DNA of 64,000 nucleotides, taken from Spirosoma taeanense. GTDB taxonomy: Bacteria; Bacteroidota; Bacteroidia; Cytophagales; Spirosomataceae. The stretch covers positions 5,366,001 through 5,430,000 of the forward strand of contig NZ_CP053435.1 of NCBI RefSeq assembly GCF_013127955.1, read 5' to 3'. The position numbers and the translations under genes were made by a program. The notes below the pieces were generated by a model. The model did no database searches. It had not been told where the DNA came from and was given only the letters and a program-made list of their open reading frames with translations. Shown piece by piece: positions 46,565-56,326 of this stretch; the first letter of the stretch is position 1; each line of letters opens with the position of its first letter.

Positions 46565-47608
46565 ATGGCAACGATTAATTTCGGAGGAGTTGAGGAGCAA
46601 GTTGTAACGCGGGAAGAGTTTCCGCTGGAAAAAGCCCGTGAGGTGCTGGCAAATGAAGTGATTGCCGTTATTGGCTATGGTGTGCAGGGCCCTGGTCAGT
46701 CGCTGAACATGCGTGACAACGGCTTCAACGTCATCGTCGGCCAGCGGAAAGGAAAAACCTACGACAAGGCTGTTGCCGACGGCTGGGTGCCGGGCGAAAC
46801 GCTGTTCGAGATTGAAGAAGCACTCGAGCGCGGTACAATCATCTGCTTCCTGCTCTCCGATGCCGCTCAGATTGAACTGTGGCCGACTGTAAAAGCGGCT
46901 CTTAAACCCGGCAAAGCGCTGTACTTCTCGCACGGCTTCGGGGTTACGTATAAAGATCAGACCGGCATCGTTCCACCCACCGATGTAGACGTATTCCTCG
47001 TTGCGCCGAAAGGTTCAGGTACCTCGCTGCGCCGGCTTTTCGTGGAAGGCAAAGGCTTGAACTCAAGCTTCGCTGTTTACCAGGACGCATCGGGGCACGC
47101 CCGCGAAAAGTGCATTGCCATGGGTATCGGCGTTGGTTCAGGCTATCTGTTCGAAACCGATTTTTACAAAGAAGTAACCTCCGACCTGACCGGCGAGCGC
47201 GGTACGCTGATGGGCGCTATTCAGGGCATTTTTGCGGCTCAGTACGAAGTTCTCCGCGCCAACGGCCACAGCCCCTCGGAAGCCTTTAACGAAACAGTTG
47301 AAGAACTGACCCAGTCGCTCATGCCGCTCGTAGCCGAAAACGGCATGGACTGGATGTACGCCAACTGCTCGACGACCGCTCAGCGCGGTGCGCTCGACTG
47401 GTGGAAGCCTTTCCGCGACGCGACCAAGCCGGTTTTCGAGAAACTGTATAATTCAGTCAAAGCGGGCGAACAGGCCAATATCTCGATTACCCGCAACTCG
47501 CAGCCCGACTACCGCGAGAAGCTCGAAACTGAACTGGCCGAACTCCGGGAATCGGAAATGTGGCAGGCCGGTTCGGCCGTACGCTCGCTGCGCCCTGAGC
47601 GGAGCTAA
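46565..47608 (+). CDS. ilvC: ketol-acid reductoisomerase
   Basis: A 347-residue IlvC. It isomerises and reduces acetolactate (or acetohydroxybutyrate) to the 2,3-dihydroxy acid with NADPH and Mg. The nucleotide-binding loop is VIGYGVQGPGQSLNMRDNG (residues 34-52), in the form GYGxQGxGQ. The C-terminal knotted helical domain follows, with EVTSDLTGERGTLMGAIQGIFAAQYEVLRANGHSPSEAFNETVEELTQSL. The length matches class I enzymes. It closes the ilvD-ilvB-ilvN-ilvC run and is followed by a very long hairpin terminator. Confidence 0.97.
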   Translation: MATINFGGVEEQVVTREEFPLEKAREVLANEVIAVIGYGVQGPGQSLNMRDNGFNVIVGQRKGKTYDKAVADGWVPGETLFEIEEALERGTIICFLLSDAAQIELWPTVKAALKPGKALYFSHGFGVTYKDQTGIVPPTDVDVFLVAPKGSGTSLRRLFVEGKGLNSSFAVYQDASGHAREKCIAMGIGVGSGYLFETDFYKEVTSDLTGERGTLMGAIQGIFAAQYEVLRANGHSPSEAFNETVEELTQSLMPLVAENGMDWMYANCSTTAQRGALDWWKPFRDATKPVFEKLYNSVKAGEQANISITRNSQPDYREKLETELAELRESEMWQAGSAVRSLRPERS

Positions 47609-47620
47609 ATGCTAACGTGC

Positions 47621-47678
47621 TGTCGGTCGAACCCAATCAGTAACCTTCTGGTGAGGAACTGATTGGGTTCGACCGACA
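47621..47678 (+). terminator. long perfect hairpin terminator after ilvC
   Basis: A 21-nt arm (47621-47641) is inverted perfectly at 47658-47678 with a 16-nt loop, 13 nt after the ilvC stop codon. TTTT follows within 10 nt. It separates the ilv operon from ilvA, which has its own -7 element. Confidence 0.8.
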
Positions 47679-47717
47679 ATGCCTTTTAACAGGGCAGGAA
47701 CTCCTCTCAAGTTTTCG

Positions 47718-47725
47718 TATTTTTG
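47718..47725 (+). promoter_or_regulatory. Bacteroidota -7 element (TATTTTTG) for ilvA
   Basis: TATTTTTG matches TAnnTTTG and sits 23 nt before the ilvA ATG at 47749. It also overlaps a short inverted repeat CGTATTT/AAATACG, which may be an operator. Confidence 0.5.
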
Positions 47726-47748
47726 TGAAATACGCAACGAATCACGGA

Positions 47749-49023
47749 ATGAGTACGGTAGCCGACGTAGATAAGAAAATAGTCTTTCCTGATCTGGATA
47801 ATATCTATCTGGCGGCTGACCGACTGCGGGGAGTAGCGGTACATACGCCTTTGCAGGAGAACATCAATCTGTCGGATCGGTACGGGGCCAATATCTTCCT
47901 CAAACGCGAAGATCTGCAGGTGGTCCGGTCCTACAAGATTCGGGGTGCCTATAACAAAATGGCAAGCCTGCCAGCCGAAGCTCTGGCGAAGGGCGTTGTG
48001 TGTGCCAGTGCCGGTAATCACGCCCAGGGCCTGGCCTATGCCTGTCGGAAAATGGCGGTGCAGGGCACGATTTTCATGCCAACCACCACACCGAACCAGA
48101 AGGTAAAGCAGGTTAAATTGTTCGGTAAAGAGTTCGTGGAGGTGATGCTCATTGGCGATACCTACGATGATGCCTATTATGCGGCCATTGAGTACGTAAA
48201 GACCCACGACAGCACCTTTGTGCACCCCTTTGACGACCTGCAGGTTATGGAAGGTCAGGGAACGGTCGGGCTGGAAATTTTTAAAGATTCCAGCTTCAAG
48301 ATTGATTACCTGCTGATGGCTATTGGCGGGGGTGGGCTCGCATCCGGCGTTTCAACTGTATTTCGACAACTCAGCCCCAAAACCAAGCTCATTGGCGTAG
48401 AGCCGCTGGGGTCGCCATCCATGAAGGTTGCTATAGACGAAGGCCACGTCGTTACGCTCAGCGAGATTGATAAGTTTGTGGATGGCGCAGCCGTGAAACG
48501 GGTTGGCGACGCTACCTTTGAGATTTGCCGTAGAAATCTCGACAAAGTGCTGCTGGTACCGGAAGGGAAAGTCTGCACAACCATTCTGCAGCTTTACAAC
48601 GAAGAAGCCATCGTAGCCGAGCCAGCCGGAGCCTTAACCATTGCTGCACTGGATTTTATTAAAGACGAAATTCGTGGTAAGAACGTAGTCTGTCTGGTTG
48701 GTGGCGGTAATAATGACATTACGCGAACCGAAGAAATCAAGGAGCGTTCGCTGCTATACGAAGGGCTTAAGCATTACTTTATCATTCGTTTTCCGCAACG
48801 GGCTGGTGCCTTCCGTGATTTTCTCAACGTGCTGGGCCCTAACGCAGATATCAGCCGCTTTGAGTATGTTAAGAAAACGAACCGGGAAACTGGTCCTGCA
48901 GTGGTGGGCGTCGAACTTAAACATCGCGAAGATTTTGAGCCACTCATCCAGCGCATGCAGGAGCAAAACATCGCCTTCGAGTATCTGAACGATCAACCTG
49001 ACATATTCCAGTTTTTGATATAG
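47749..49023 (+). CDS. ilvA: threonine ammonia-lyase (threonine dehydratase)
   Basis: A 424-residue PLP enzyme that deaminates threonine to 2-oxobutyrate, the first committed step to isoleucine. The PLP lysine lies in SYKIRGAYNKM, and SAGNHAQGLAYACRK and GGGGLASG bind the cofactor and phosphate. A single ACT-like regulatory segment is C-terminal (HYFIIRFPQRAGAFRDFLNVLGPNADISRFEYVKKT). That is the short biosynthetic form with one regulatory domain. The frame reaches 47725 with an alternative start, but the ATG at 47749 follows the -7 element better. It is separated from ilvC by a strong terminator. Confidence 0.96.
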   Translation: MSTVADVDKKIVFPDLDNIYLAADRLRGVAVHTPLQENINLSDRYGANIFLKREDLQVVRSYKIRGAYNKMASLPAEALAKGVVCASAGNHAQGLAYACRKMAVQGTIFMPTTTPNQKVKQVKLFGKEFVEVMLIGDTYDDAYYAAIEYVKTHDSTFVHPFDDLQVMEGQGTVGLEIFKDSSFKIDYLLMAIGGGGLASGVSTVFRQLSPKTKLIGVEPLGSPSMKVAIDEGHVVTLSEIDKFVDGAAVKRVGDATFEICRRNLDKVLLVPEGKVCTTILQLYNEEAIVAEPAGALTIAALDFIKDEIRGKNVVCLVGGGNNDITRTEEIKERSLLYEGLKHYFIIRFPQRAGAFRDFLNVLGPNADISRFEYVKKTNRETGPAVVGVELKHREDFEPLIQRMQEQNIAFEYLNDQPDIFQFLI

Positions 49024-49103
49024 TCTGATGGGCGGTGAAAGTAAAGCAAGCTTGATTGAGAAGGTGTTAGCCTTATAGTAATAAACAGGTCTTCGTCTCA
49101 TCT

Positions 49104-49964
49104 ATGCTCCGCGTTCCTTCCTCTATTCAGCCCGATCAGTTTCAGTCCTTGAGCATTCGACGGTCCGACGCGTCGGAGATGACCTTTGTAGCGTACCGTA
49201 GCGACGTATACCCCGAACGGAACGAGGTCTTTTTTGAAGAGCACGCGGTTATTGTCGTGTTGGAAGGCGAGAAAAAATTCAGCTCACCCACGCAGGAATT
49301 GCACGTCCACAAAGGCCAGATTCTATTCTTTCAGCGCGGCTGCTACTCCATGAATGAATCCATTGATTCGAGTTATCGAAGCCTTGTTTTCTTCGTCAAT
49401 GAAAAGCTTTTAAAAGAATTCGTTGGTCAACATTTAAGCTTGTTTCAATCGGTACCCGCCCCGCTCCCGTCCGACTCAATTCTTTCACTCGCTTCGTCAC
49501 CTACGTTCGCCACCTTTATTGGGTCGTTGCTACCTTATTTTGGCGCTAAAACGCCTTTTCTGAATGAATTATTACGTCTGAAGTTCCAGGAGTTGTTACT
49601 GCATCTGCTCGAGCTGGATAACTCCGGCCAGCTAAGAGCTATACTCCTGCATATTTATCAGGGACAGAAGCCTGACCTCGACTATTTGATGCACACATAC
49701 CTCCTGAAGCCGTTGTCTATGAATGAGTTATCGCGGCTCTCCGGGCGTAGCCTGTCGGCATTTAAGCGTGATTTTGAAGATCATTTTCATACATCACCCG
49801 GTCAATGGATTCGTCACAAACGTCTTGAGCACGCCCATTTTTTACTTCGTAATACGGATAAGAATGTATCGGAGGTTAGTATGGAGATTGGCTACGAAAG
49901 CGTATCCCATTTCATTAAAGCGTACAAGCAGCAATACGGTTTTACACCCAAACACAGCGCTTGA
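49104..49964 (+). CDS. AraC-family transcriptional regulator
   Basis: A 286-residue regulator with a C-terminal pair of helix-turn-helix motifs: MNELSRLSGRSLSAFKRDFEDHFHTSPGQWIRHKRLEHAHFLL and KNVSEVSMEIGYESVSHFIKAYKQQYGFTPKHS. The N-terminal half (about 1-165) is a cupin-like ligand-sensing domain (HAVIVVLEGEKKFSSPTQELHVHKGQILFFQRG). The ligand is unknown. It lies between ilvA and leuC, all on the same strand, so it may control the cluster or be unrelated. AraC-type sites are usually direct repeats, not the symmetric palindrome seen at ilvD and leuA, so it is not the obvious reader of that site. Confidence 0.93.
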   Translation: MLRVPSSIQPDQFQSLSIRRSDASEMTFVAYRSDVYPERNEVFFEEHAVIVVLEGEKKFSSPTQELHVHKGQILFFQRGCYSMNESIDSSYRSLVFFVNEKLLKEFVGQHLSLFQSVPAPLPSDSILSLASSPTFATFIGSLLPYFGAKTPFLNELLRLKFQELLLHLLELDNSGQLRAILLHIYQGQKPDLDYLMHTYLLKPLSMNELSRLSGRSLSAFKRDFEDHFHTSPGQWIRHKRLEHAHFLLRNTDKNVSEVSMEIGYESVSHFIKAYKQQYGFTPKHSA

Positions 49965-50093
49965 ACTAAAATCGCCATTTACTGGACGAATGCCGTGATT
50001 AGCGATTTAATAACACTTATCACCTTTGTATTCAGGATTCTCTGCCAGAATAATTCCAGAGATTAATCATTAGAACTATTATCCTCTACAACT

Positions 50094-51494
50094 ATGAGTA
50101 CCCCAAAAACCTTATTCGATAAAGTATGGGATGCGCACGTGGTTCGGCAGATTGAAGATGGCCCCGATGTGCTGTTTATCGATCGCCATTTCATTCACGA
50201 AGTAACAAGCCCAGTTGCCTTTTTAGGGCTGGAAGGGCGGGGCGCATCGGTGTTGTACTCGGGACGTACCTTTGCGACCGCCGATCACAATACGCCTACT
50301 CTTAACCAGCATTTACCCGTTGCTGATCCGCTGTCAGCTAACCAGTTAGCCGCACTTGAACGTAATGCGACCTCACACGGTATTTCGTACTGGGGCTTAG
50401 GGCACGAGAAAAACGGTATTGTACACGTAGTAGGCCCGGAAAATGGCATCACCCTGCCCGGCATGACTATCGTTTGTGGCGACTCGCATACCTCAACCCA
50501 TGGTGCATTCGGTGCGATTGCGTTTGGTATCGGTACGTCGGAAGTTGAGATGGTGCTGGCGTCTCAATGCATTATGCAGCCTAAACCCAAGAAAATGCGC
50601 ATTAACGTCAATGGCGTATTAGGTAAAGGCGTATTACCGAAAGATGTGATTCTGTACATCATTTCGCAGATTTCGGCGAGCGGAGCCACCGGCTACTTTG
50701 TTGAATATGCTGGCGATGTTTTCGAGAATATGAGCATGGAAGGCCGCATGACGGTCTGCAACATGAGCATCGAGATGGGCGCTCGGGGCGGTATGATCGC
50801 TCCGGATCAGCAAACCCTTGATTACCTGAACGGCCGTGAACTGGCCCCCAAAGGCGAGCAATGGGAAAAGCTGGTTCCGTACTGGCAGACGCTTAAAACC
50901 GAAGAAGGTGCTCTATTTGATGTTGATTTAACGTTCGACGCAGCCGATATCGAGCCACAGATCACCTATGGCACCAATCCTGGCATGGGCACGGGCGTAA
51001 CGCGCCAGATCCCAATAGCCGAGGCCGTAAAGGATGGCGCTGCGAGCTACAAAAAATCGTTGCAGTACATGGGTTTTGCCGAAAACGAATCGATGATTGG
51101 TAAGCCGGTCGATTTTGTCTTCCTCGGAAGCTGTACTAACGGTCGTATCGAAGATTTCCGGGCCTTTGCCTCTATCGTAAAAGGCCGTCAGAAAGCCGAT
51201 CACGTAACGGCCTGGCTGGTACCTGGGTCGCACATTGTAGAAAAGCAGATTCAGGACGAGGGCATCCTCGATATTCTGAAACAGGCCGGATTTGAATTAC
51301 GTCAGCCGGGTTGTTCCGCTTGTCTGGCCATGAATGAAGACAAAATCCCGGCGGGGAAATATGCCGTATCGACCTCAAACCGCAACTTCGAAGGCCGCCA
51401 AGGCCCCGGTGCCCGCACCCTGTTGGCTAGTCCACTCGTTGCTGCAGCGGCTGCCGTAACAGGCGTAGTAACGGATCCCCGTCAACTTATTTAA
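50094..51494 (+). CDS. leuC: 3-isopropylmalate dehydratase, large subunit
   Basis: A 466-residue aconitase-family subunit. With LeuD it interconverts 2- and 3-isopropylmalate in leucine synthesis. The 4Fe-4S ligands are the Cys in [13 protein letters not shown] and the pair in [42 protein letters not shown] is the substrate-loop signature. The length matches bacterial LeuC. It is preceded by a 129-nt gap containing a weak hairpin (49969-50008) that may terminate the AraC gene. An array of short symmetric repeats separates it from leuD. Confidence 0.97.
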   Translation: MSTPKTLFDKVWDAHVVRQIEDGPDVLFIDRHFIHEVTSPVAFLGLEGRGASVLYSGRTFATADHNTPTLNQHLPVADPLSANQLAALERNATSHGISYWGLGHEKNGIVHVVGPENGITLPGMTIVCGDSHTSTHGAFGAIAFGIGTSEVEMVLASQCIMQPKPKKMRINVNGVLGKGVLPKDVILYIISQISASGATGYFVEYAGDVFENMSMEGRMTVCNMSIEMGARGGMIAPDQQTLDYLNGRELAPKGEQWEKLVPYWQTLKTEEGALFDVDLTFDAADIEPQITYGTNPGMGTGVTRQIPIAEAVKDGAASYKKSLQYMGFAENESMIGKPVDFVFLGSCTNGRIEDFRAFASIVKGRQKADHVTAWLVPGSHIVEKQIQDEGILDILKQAGFELRQPGCSACLAMNEDKIPAGKYAVSTSNRNFEGRQGPGARTLLASPLVAAAAAVTGVVTDPRQLI

Positions 51495-51497
51495 AAA

Positions 51498-51567
51498 GTC
51501 ATTCGCTACGAGTCATTTAGTAGTTATTGGTAGTCATGACTTAGAAAACAATGACTATTTAATGACT
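51498..51567. repeat. symmetric array of AGTCATT units between leuC and leuD
   Basis: The 89-nt gap between leuC and leuD contains AGTCATT at 51498 and 51511, the palindrome AGTCATGACT at 51532-51541, then (A)ATGACT at 51550 and AATGACT at 51561. The left units are the reverse complements of the right units, so the array folds into a hairpin around the central palindrome. It could be an mRNA-stability or processing element, or a dispersed repeat. Confidence 0.6.
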
Positions 51568-51583
51568 GCGAAGCATACTGACA

Positions 51584-52198
51584 ATGAACAACCCTAAAAT
51601 CATGGCTTACGACAAATTCACTATACTCCGCAGCAGTGCCGTTCCGATGCCAATCGAAAACGTAGACACTGACCAGATTATTCCCGCCCGTTTTCTGAAA
51701 GCGACCGAGCGCAAAGGATTCGGCGATAACCTCTTCCGCGACTGGCGTTACAATAACGACGATACGCCCAAAGCTGATTTTGTGCTGAACAACCCTACTT
51801 ACTCGGGCAAAATTCTCGTAGGCGGCAAAAACTTCGGCAGCGGATCAAGCCGCGAACACGCAGCCTGGGCCATCTATGATTATGGATTCCGTTGCGTAGT
51901 GTCGAGCTTCTTCGCCGACATTTTCCGAAATAACTCCTTGAACATCGGTATTCTTCCGGTGCAGGTTAGCCCGGAGTTTTTAGAGAAAATATTTGCGGCC
52001 ATTGACGCCGATCCTAAAACCGAACTGGAAGTAAACTTGCCCAAGCAAACGATTACTCTTCTGGTAACCGGAGAAAGCGAAACATTTGATATTAACGGCT
52101 ACAAAAAGCACAACCTAACCAATGGTTACGACGATATCGACTATCTCCTGTCGATGAAGAACGAAATCGCGGCCTTCGCTGAAACGCGACCATTTTAA
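51584..52198 (+). CDS. leuD: 3-isopropylmalate dehydratase, small subunit
   Basis: A 204-residue swivelling domain of the LeuCD isomerase. [13 protein letters not shown] and [47 protein letters not shown] are the family signatures, and the small subunit completes the active site. The start could be the ATG at 51602 ([11 protein letters not shown]), which matches most LeuD N-termini; the annotated ATG adds six residues. Two repeat arrays flank the gene. Length is normal. Confidence 0.96.
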   Translation: MNNPKIMAYDKFTILRSSAVPMPIENVDTDQIIPARFLKATERKGFGDNLFRDWRYNNDDTPKADFVLNNPTYSGKILVGGKNFGSGSSREHAAWAIYDYGFRCVVSSFFADIFRNNSLNIGILPVQVSPEFLEKIFAAIDADPKTELEVNLPKQTITLLVTGESETFDINGYKKHNLTNGYDDIDYLLSMKNEIAAFAETRPF

Positions 52199-52279
52199 AG
52201 AGTGAAAGAGTGAACGAACGAAAGAGTGGATTGCCACATCATCTTTCGCTCGTTCACTCTTTCATTCATTCACTCTTTA
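52197..52279. repeat. GAGTGAA-type repeat hairpin between leuD and leuA2
   Basis: The leuD-leuA2 spacer is built from variants of AGTGAA(C/A/T)GA. The left arm GAAAGAGTGAACGAACGAAAG pairs 20 of 21 bases with the right arm CTTTCGCTCGTTCACTCTTTC, with a loop of about 17 nt; outer flanks also repeat AAAGAGTGAA. It is a degenerate, microsatellite-like hairpin that fills the whole spacer. Confidence 0.65.
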
Positions 52280-52283
52280 ATTT

Positions 52284-53804
<1,521 letters not shown>

Positions 53805-53805
53805 A

Positions 53806-54885
53806 ATGGCAAAAAAACACATTCTCGTTGTCCCCGGCGATGGTATTGGGGCAGAAGTAACCACCGTTGGTAAGCAAGTTCTGGAAGTAATCGCTCAAAA
53901 ATTTGGGCATGAGTTCACATACGACGAAGCCCTCATTGGCCACGTTGCCATTGAAGCTTCCGGCTCTCCCCTGCCCGACGAAACGTTAACTAAAATGCGT
54001 GCTGCCGACGCCGTTTTGTTCGGTGCAGTAGGTCATCCCAAATACGATAACGATCCATCGGCTAAAGTACGTCCTGAACAAGGGCTCCTCAAGATGCGAA
54101 AAGAGCTGGGTTTATACGCTAACCTGCGGCCTATCAAACTCTTTGACGAACTACTTGGTGCATCTAGTATCAAACCGGAGATTTTACGTGGAGCCGATAT
54201 TCTGTTCTTCCGGGAGTTAACCGGAGACGTGTACTTTGGCAAAAGAGAACGGATTGACGAAGGCAATACGGCTTACGACACGATGATCTATAGCAAATAT
54301 GAAGTAGAGCGTATTACCCGTAAAGCATTCGAAGCGGCACGTACTCGCAGCAAAAGATTGTGTTCCGTTGATAAAGCGAATGTATTGGAAAGCAGCCGTC
54401 TGTGGCGTGAAGTAGTTCAGGCGCTTGCCCCAGAATATCCTGACGTTACGGTCGAACATCAGTTTATTGATGCGGCCGCTATGTTGCTTATTAAAGATCC
54501 AAAGCGTTTCGATGTCGTAGTTACTGGAAATCTGTTTGGGGATATCCTGACCGATGAAGCTAGTCAGATAGCGGGTTCAATGGGTATGCTTGCTTCTGCT
54601 TCAGTTGGTGATAACACCGGTGTTTATGAGCCTATTCACGGATCAGCGCACGATATTACGGGTAAAGGCGTAGCAAATCCTATGGCGTCAGTGTTGTCAG
54701 TAGCTTTAATGCTTGATATTTCGTTTGGCTTAAAAGCCGAGGCTGAAGCAGTGGTAAATGCCATCGATGGCGTTCTGAAAGCAGGTTATCGGACGCGCGA
54801 TATAGCCGATACAACAACACCCTCAGAATTACTGCTTGGTACAGAAGCAATTGGACAGAAAATTCTGGAGCAATTATCCAATTAA
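53806..54885 (+). CDS. leuB: 3-isopropylmalate dehydrogenase
   Basis: A 359-residue decarboxylating dehydrogenase that oxidises 3-isopropylmalate to 2-oxoisocaproate with NAD. ILVVPGDGIGAEVT starts the fold. FFRELTGDVYFGKR and TDEASQIAGSMGMLASASVGDNTGVYEPIHGSAHDITGKGVANPMASVLSVALML are the substrate, metal and NAD motifs. It directly follows the second synthase gene. A putative promoter for the leuA leader begins within 20 nt of the stop codon, so leuA can be transcribed separately. Confidence 0.97.
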   Translation: MAKKHILVVPGDGIGAEVTTVGKQVLEVIAQKFGHEFTYDEALIGHVAIEASGSPLPDETLTKMRAADAVLFGAVGHPKYDNDPSAKVRPEQGLLKMRKELGLYANLRPIKLFDELLGASSIKPEILRGADILFFRELTGDVYFGKRERIDEGNTAYDTMIYSKYEVERITRKAFEAARTRSKRLCSVDKANVLESSRLWREVVQALAPEYPDVTVEHQFIDAAAMLLIKDPKRFDVVVTGNLFGDILTDEASQIAGSMGMLASASVGDNTGVYEPIHGSAHDITGKGVANPMASVLSVALMLDISFGLKAEAEAVVNAIDGVLKAGYRTRDIADTTTPSELLLGTEAIGQKILEQLSN

Positions 54886-54901
54886 ATTTTTGCCTGTACA
54901 C

Positions 54902-54931
54902 TTGCAAAATTTTTTAGAATTGATACTTTTG
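54902..54931 (+). promoter_or_regulatory. candidate promoter for the leuA leader
   Basis: TTGC at 54902-54905 (near TTTG) and TACTTTTG at 54924-54931 are spaced 18 nt apart. The second is an exact TAnnTTTG -7 element. A transcript would begin near 54938, about 13 nt before the palindrome at 54951. Confidence 0.6.
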
Positions 54932-54950
54932 CAGTGTATTTACGCACCTA

Positions 54951-54962
54951 GCGAAATTTCGC
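54951..54962. promoter_or_regulatory. palindrome GCGAAATTTCGC before the leuA leader (candidate operator)
   Basis: The 12-bp palindrome is identical to the core of the site before ilvD. It lies just after the predicted transcription start and 9 nt before the leader ATG. With no loop it makes a poor RNA hairpin but a good DNA site for a symmetric dimer. Confidence 0.55.
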
Positions 54963-54971
54963 AGACATATA

Positions 54972-55019
54972 ATGAACAATATTTCGGCCAACCGACTTCT
55001 AAAACTAGCCGTTTTTTAA
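54972..55019 (+). CDS. candidate leuA leader peptide, 15 residues
   Basis: The frame ATG to TAA reads MNNISANRLLKLAVF. The Leu-Leu-Lys-Leu run with three leucine codons (CTT CTA AAA CTA) is followed by a stop codon 26 nt before the intrinsic terminator at 55046. This is the arrangement of an amino-acid attenuator: when leucyl-tRNA is scarce, ribosome stalling on the leucine codons would change downstream folding. I could not see a clean antiterminator pairing, so this is a candidate only. Confidence 0.5.
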   Translation: MNNISANRLLKLAVF

Positions 55020-55045
55020 ACGTAGGGAGGATGTGCCTAATTAGT

Positions 55046-55080
55046 AAGCCCTTTCTCCTTTTGAAAGGGCTTTTTTTTTA
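55046..55080 (+). terminator. intrinsic terminator before leuA
   Basis: AAGCCCTTTC (55046-55055) pairs with GAAAGGGCTT (55063-55072), a 10-bp stem with a 7-nt loop and a nine-T run. It ends 34 nt before the leuA ATG, so it would stop leader transcripts before leuA unless antiterminated. It is also a possible terminator of leuB, but the promoter and leader ORF upstream favour attenuation. Confidence 0.85.
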
Positions 55081-55113
55081 ATTGTCAGTAACTACTTGTG
55101 TTAAACCAGTATT

Positions 55114-56253
55114 ATGAGCCAACGAGTCTATATTTTCGACACTACTTTGCGCGACGGCGAACAGGTGCCGGGCTGCCAGTTGACCACTGAGGAAAAAATC
55201 GTTGTGGCTAAAGAACTGGAACGAATGGGCGTTGACATCATCGAAGCTGGTTTCCCCATATCGAGCCCTGGCGATTTCCGCTCGGTTGTCGAGATTTCAA
55301 AAGCGGTTACCGAACCAACGATCTGTGCCCTGAGCCGGGCCGTAAAAGGTGATATTGATGCCGCAGGTGAAGCCCTCAAACTAGCCAAGCGTGGTCGTAT
55401 TCATACGGGCATTGGTTCGTCGGATATTCATATTCGCAACAAGTTCAGCAGTACTCGCGAGAAGATTCTTGAACAGGCTGTTGGAGCCATAAAACACGCC
55501 CGGACCTATGTTGAAGACGTTGAGTTTTACGCTGAAGATGCCGGACGGGCTGATCTGGCCTTTCTGGCGCAGCTTACCGAAGCCGTCATTAACGCGGGGG
55601 CTACGGTCGTTAATATTCCGGATACGACTGGCTATTGCCTGCCTGACGAGTACGGCCGGAAGATTGCCTATATCTACGAACACGTATCAAACGTTCATAA
55701 GGCCACTATCTCTATTCACTGCCATAACGATCTGGGTCTGGCAACAGCCAATACGCTGGCGGGCGTAATGAATGGTGCTCGCCAGGTAGAGGTAACCATG
55801 AATGGTATTGGCGAGCGGGCTGGCAACACCTCGCTCGAAGAGGTGGTAATGGCGCTGAAAGTCCGCAAGGAGTTGGGGTTCCATACCAACATCGATACAA
55901 CCCGGCTGTTTCCGGTCAGTAATCTGGTATCGCAGATGATGCGGATGCCGGTGCAGGCTAACAAAGCGATCGTTGGCCGTAACGCGTTCGCTCACTCATC
56001 GGGCATCCATCAGGATGGTTTTCTGAAACATTCGGAAAACTATGAGATCATGAATCCGCAGGATGTAGGAGTTCCTAAATCATCTATCGTTCTAACGGCC
56101 CGCAGCGGTCGTCACGCCCTGAAACACCGGCTCGAACTGCTTGGCTTCCGGTACGACAAACCCACGCTCGATGGAATCTATACCCGTTTCCTCGACATGG
56201 CCGACGTTCGGAAAGAAGTAAATGATAAAGACCTGATGGAATTAGTCCGCTAA
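55114..56253 (+). CDS. leuA: 2-isopropylmalate synthase, short form
   Basis: A 379-residue LeuA-type synthase: acetyl-CoA plus 2-oxoisovalerate gives 2-isopropylmalate, the committed step to leucine. The catalytic motifs are [21 protein letters not shown] at the start and [45 protein letters not shown], whose His-x-His binds the metal. It lacks the C-terminal allosteric domain of about 120 residues. Short forms like this are common in Bacteroidota. Leucine feedback may therefore work on expression (the leader before the gene) rather than through an enzyme domain, which is inference. A 14-bp hairpin follows. Confidence 0.93.
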   Translation: MSQRVYIFDTTLRDGEQVPGCQLTTEEKIVVAKELERMGVDIIEAGFPISSPGDFRSVVEISKAVTEPTICALSRAVKGDIDAAGEALKLAKRGRIHTGIGSSDIHIRNKFSSTREKILEQAVGAIKHARTYVEDVEFYAEDAGRADLAFLAQLTEAVINAGATVVNIPDTTGYCLPDEYGRKIAYIYEHVSNVHKATISIHCHNDLGLATANTLAGVMNGARQVEVTMNGIGERAGNTSLEEVVMALKVRKELGFHTNIDTTRLFPVSNLVSQMMRMPVQANKAIVGRNAFAHSSGIHQDGFLKHSENYEIMNPQDVGVPKSSIVLTARSGRHALKHRLELLGFRYDKPTLDGIYTRFLDMADVRKEVNDKDLMELVR

Positions 56254-56276
56254 TCTTTGACCAGCTATACATAGCC

Positions 56277-56310
56277 AAGCGGCCAATGCAGGTGTTTGCA
56301 TTGGCCGCTT
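56277..56310 (+). terminator. intrinsic terminator after leuA
   Basis: AAGCGGCCAATGCA (56277-56290) pairs with TGCATTGGCCGCTT (56297-56310) around a 6-nt loop and is followed by TTTT-type bases. It ends 16 nt before the stop codon of the convergent surface-protein gene. Confidence 0.85.
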
Positions 56311-56326
56311 TTCGATGGCGTAAACC

